A stretch of 64,000 nucleotides of DNA from Irpex lacteus (taxonomy: Eukaryota > Basidiomycota > Agaricomycetes > Polyporales > Irpicaceae). Each line of letters opens with the position of its first letter. Position 1 is the first letter of the stretch. Positions 62,174 to 64,000 of this stretch are shown here, piece by piece. The stretch spans positions 558,001 to 622,000 of the forward strand of contig MQVO02000008.1 of assembly GCA_001986395.2 (NCBI GenBank), read 5' to 3'. The position numbers and the translations under genes were made by a program. The notes below the pieces were generated by a model. It worked only from the letters and a program-made list of their open reading frames with translations. It ran no database searches and had not been told where the DNA came from.

Positions 62174-64000
62174 ATGGCCTCGCAAATAGCTGCTATACGA
62201 CCGACTCTTGCTCGCACCGCAAGTGGGATCATCGCACCCGCACCCCCAGTCATTGCACCACCCGCCGACAAAAGCAATGCCGACGCAGTCCTCGAGCTTG
62301 CAGACGGCACCGCGTTTCGCGGGATCAGTTTCGGTGCAGAGGGGAAGAGTATCTCGGGAGAGTGTGTCTTCCAGACCGGTACGTGCGTTGTCCACCTTAC
62401 TCTGACGTTATATCGACACCGAGACAGGAATGGTGGGGTACACCGAATCCCTCACCGATCCTTCGTACGAGGGTCAGATTCTCATCCTGACGTACCCGCT
62501 CATCGGCAACTACGGTGTGCCACCACGTCCAAAGGACGCCGACGTCGAAGACATCCCCCATGACTTTGAGTCGTCGCGGATCCATGTTGCTGCCGTGGTC
62601 GTCGGCTACTACTCGGAAGACTACAGTCATTTCCTCGCCGGCTCGTCTCTCGGAGCATGGCTGAAGGAGAGCGGTGTTCCCGCAATCTACGGCGTCGATA
62701 CTCGCGCCTTGACCCAAAAGATCCGTGAGAAGGGATCAATGCTCGCGAAGGTGCTTGCGAGGAAAGCAGATGCGCCACCGGGGAGAGTTCGTTCTCTTGC
62801 GCCAGGAACTGCCTCGCGCGGCTCCTCTCCTCCCAGCGCGCCTGCATCGTGGAAAGACGACTACACTGACGTGCCGTTCCATGACCCTAACCAGGATAAC
62901 TTGGTGGCAGTGGTGTCGACGAAGAGTCCGCGCATCTACAAGCCGGTCACTGAACCCCGGCTGCACCCATCAGGGAAGCGGCCACTACGAGTTATCGCCG
63001 TTGATGTTGGCATGAAGTATAATCAGATCCGCTGCTTTACGCATCGCGGTGTGGAGCTCAAGGTGGTTCCTTGGGACTACGACTATCTAGCCGCCTCCGA
63101 GGAGCCGTTTGATGGCCTCTTCGTCTCTAACGGTCCGGGTGACCCTACCATGGTCAAACCTGCAATCGAGAGGCTCTCTCAGGCTATGCAGCGAGCAGAC
63201 CGTCCGATCTTTGGTATCTGCTTGGGACACCAGCTCATGGCCCTCGCTGCCGGTGCTTCGACGTCGAAGATGAAGTATGGTAACCGTGGTCACAACATCC
63301 CCTGCACGGACTCCTTAAGCGGAAGATGCTACATTACCAGTCAGAATCACGGTTTCCAGGTCGACACCGCGACTCTTCCTCAAGGCTGGAAGGAGCTTTT
63401 CCGCAACGCGAACGACGAGAGCAACGAGGGTATCTACTGCGTCGACAAGCCATTCTTTTCCGTTCAGTTCCATCCCGAGTCGACGCCCGGACCTCGCGAC
63501 ACCGAATTCCTGTTTGACGTTTTCATTCAGAACATCCTCGACTGCGCCTCTACGAACACCCTCGTACCCATCTCCATGCCGGGCGGGAAGAAGGAAGACA
63601 ACGAGAGGCGCGTTCCCCGTGCGGACGTGCAGAAGGTGCTCATCCTCGGTTCCGGCGGTCTCTCCATTGGTCAGGCTGGCGAGTTCGACTACTCTGGCTC
63701 TCAGGCCATCAAGGCGCTCAAGGAAGAGGGTATCTACACAATCCTCGTCAACCCGAACATCGCCACCATCGCCACATCGAAAGGGCTCGCCGATAAAGTC
63801 TACTTCCTCCCCGTCACACCCGAGTTCGTACGCAAGATCATCCAGTACGAGAAGCCGGACGGTATCTACGTCACCTTCGGAGGGCAGACGGCTCTGAACG
63901 TCGGTATCAAGCTCAAAGACGAGTTCGAGGGTCTCGGATGCAAGGTGCTAGGTACTCCGATTGACACTATCATCACCACGGAGGACCGCCAGCTGTTCGC
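62174..64000 (+). CDS. URA2: Pyrimidine multienzyme, GATase-CPSase N-terminal part (URA2/CAD type), partial
   Basis: First steps of UMP synthesis: glutamine-dependent carbamoyl phosphate synthetase, in fungi fused to aspartate transcarbamylase. Exon 1 62174-62378, exon 2 from 62428 off the right edge. The N-terminal CPSase small-subunit part has [32 protein letters not shown] and the Ser/Ala-rich linker [11 protein letters not shown]. The glutamine amidotransferase domain shows SNGPGDP, the nucleophile Cys in [22 protein letters not shown] and FHPE. It continues without a break into the synthetase domain ([38 protein letters not shown]-like [11 protein letters not shown]). This GATase-CPSase fusion is the CAD/URA2 arrangement rather than the separate arginine-specific subunits. 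The ATCase end is outside the window. Confidence 0.95.

Overview
This window looks like the nuclear genome of a basidiomycete fungus, probably an agaricomycete. Genes are split by many short introns (about 45-75 bp) with GTRNGT donors, some exons are only 13-22 nt, and the membrane-protein families DUF6533 and DUF6534 (a basidiomycete hallmark) recur. I read splice sites by eye, so exon joins are models, checked only by reading frame and family motifs. No tRNA, rRNA, CRISPR array or autonomous transposon was recognised.

Layout. 0.8-5.4 kb: a KAPA-synthase-like PLP enzyme ending in a peroxisomal SKL tripeptide, an alpha/beta hydrolase and the mRNA 3'-processing factor CFIm25 (NUDT21). 6.3-11.1 kb: two tandem DUF6534 membrane-protein genes. 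11.7-27 kb: a phytanoyl-CoA-dioxygenase-like enzyme, two questin-oxidase-like paralogues about 12 kb apart on the same strand, and between them a lone DUF6533 gene, a MYND zinc-finger protein with a hydrophobic C-terminus and a 17-exon AzgA-type purine permease. 27.5-42.1 kb is mainly conserved single-copy genes: O-acetylhomoserine sulfhydrylase, an S9 prolyl-oligopeptidase-like peptidase, a DH-domain RhoGEF-like protein, an MFS transporter, the GINS subunit SLD5 and NC2 alpha. 42.2-60.2 kb is an accessory block: six DUF6533 genes, all on the minus strand, in two subtypes in the order I-II-I-I-II-I, embedded in dispersed repeats and truncated duplicates. 60.5-64 kb returns to core metabolism: ERG25 (sterol C4-methyl oxidase) and the 5' part of the pyrimidine multienzyme (URA2/CAD type), which runs off the right edge.

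The core genes do not form one pathway. The coherent story is structural: a recently expanding array of predicted seven-helix-like DUF6533 proteins is wedged between two blocks of housekeeping genes. Its left edge lies within about 75 bp of the NC2 alpha start codon, and copies of that flank recur inside the array. This array, the membrane-anchored MYND protein and the paired questin-oxidase-like genes are the parts most worth follow-up.
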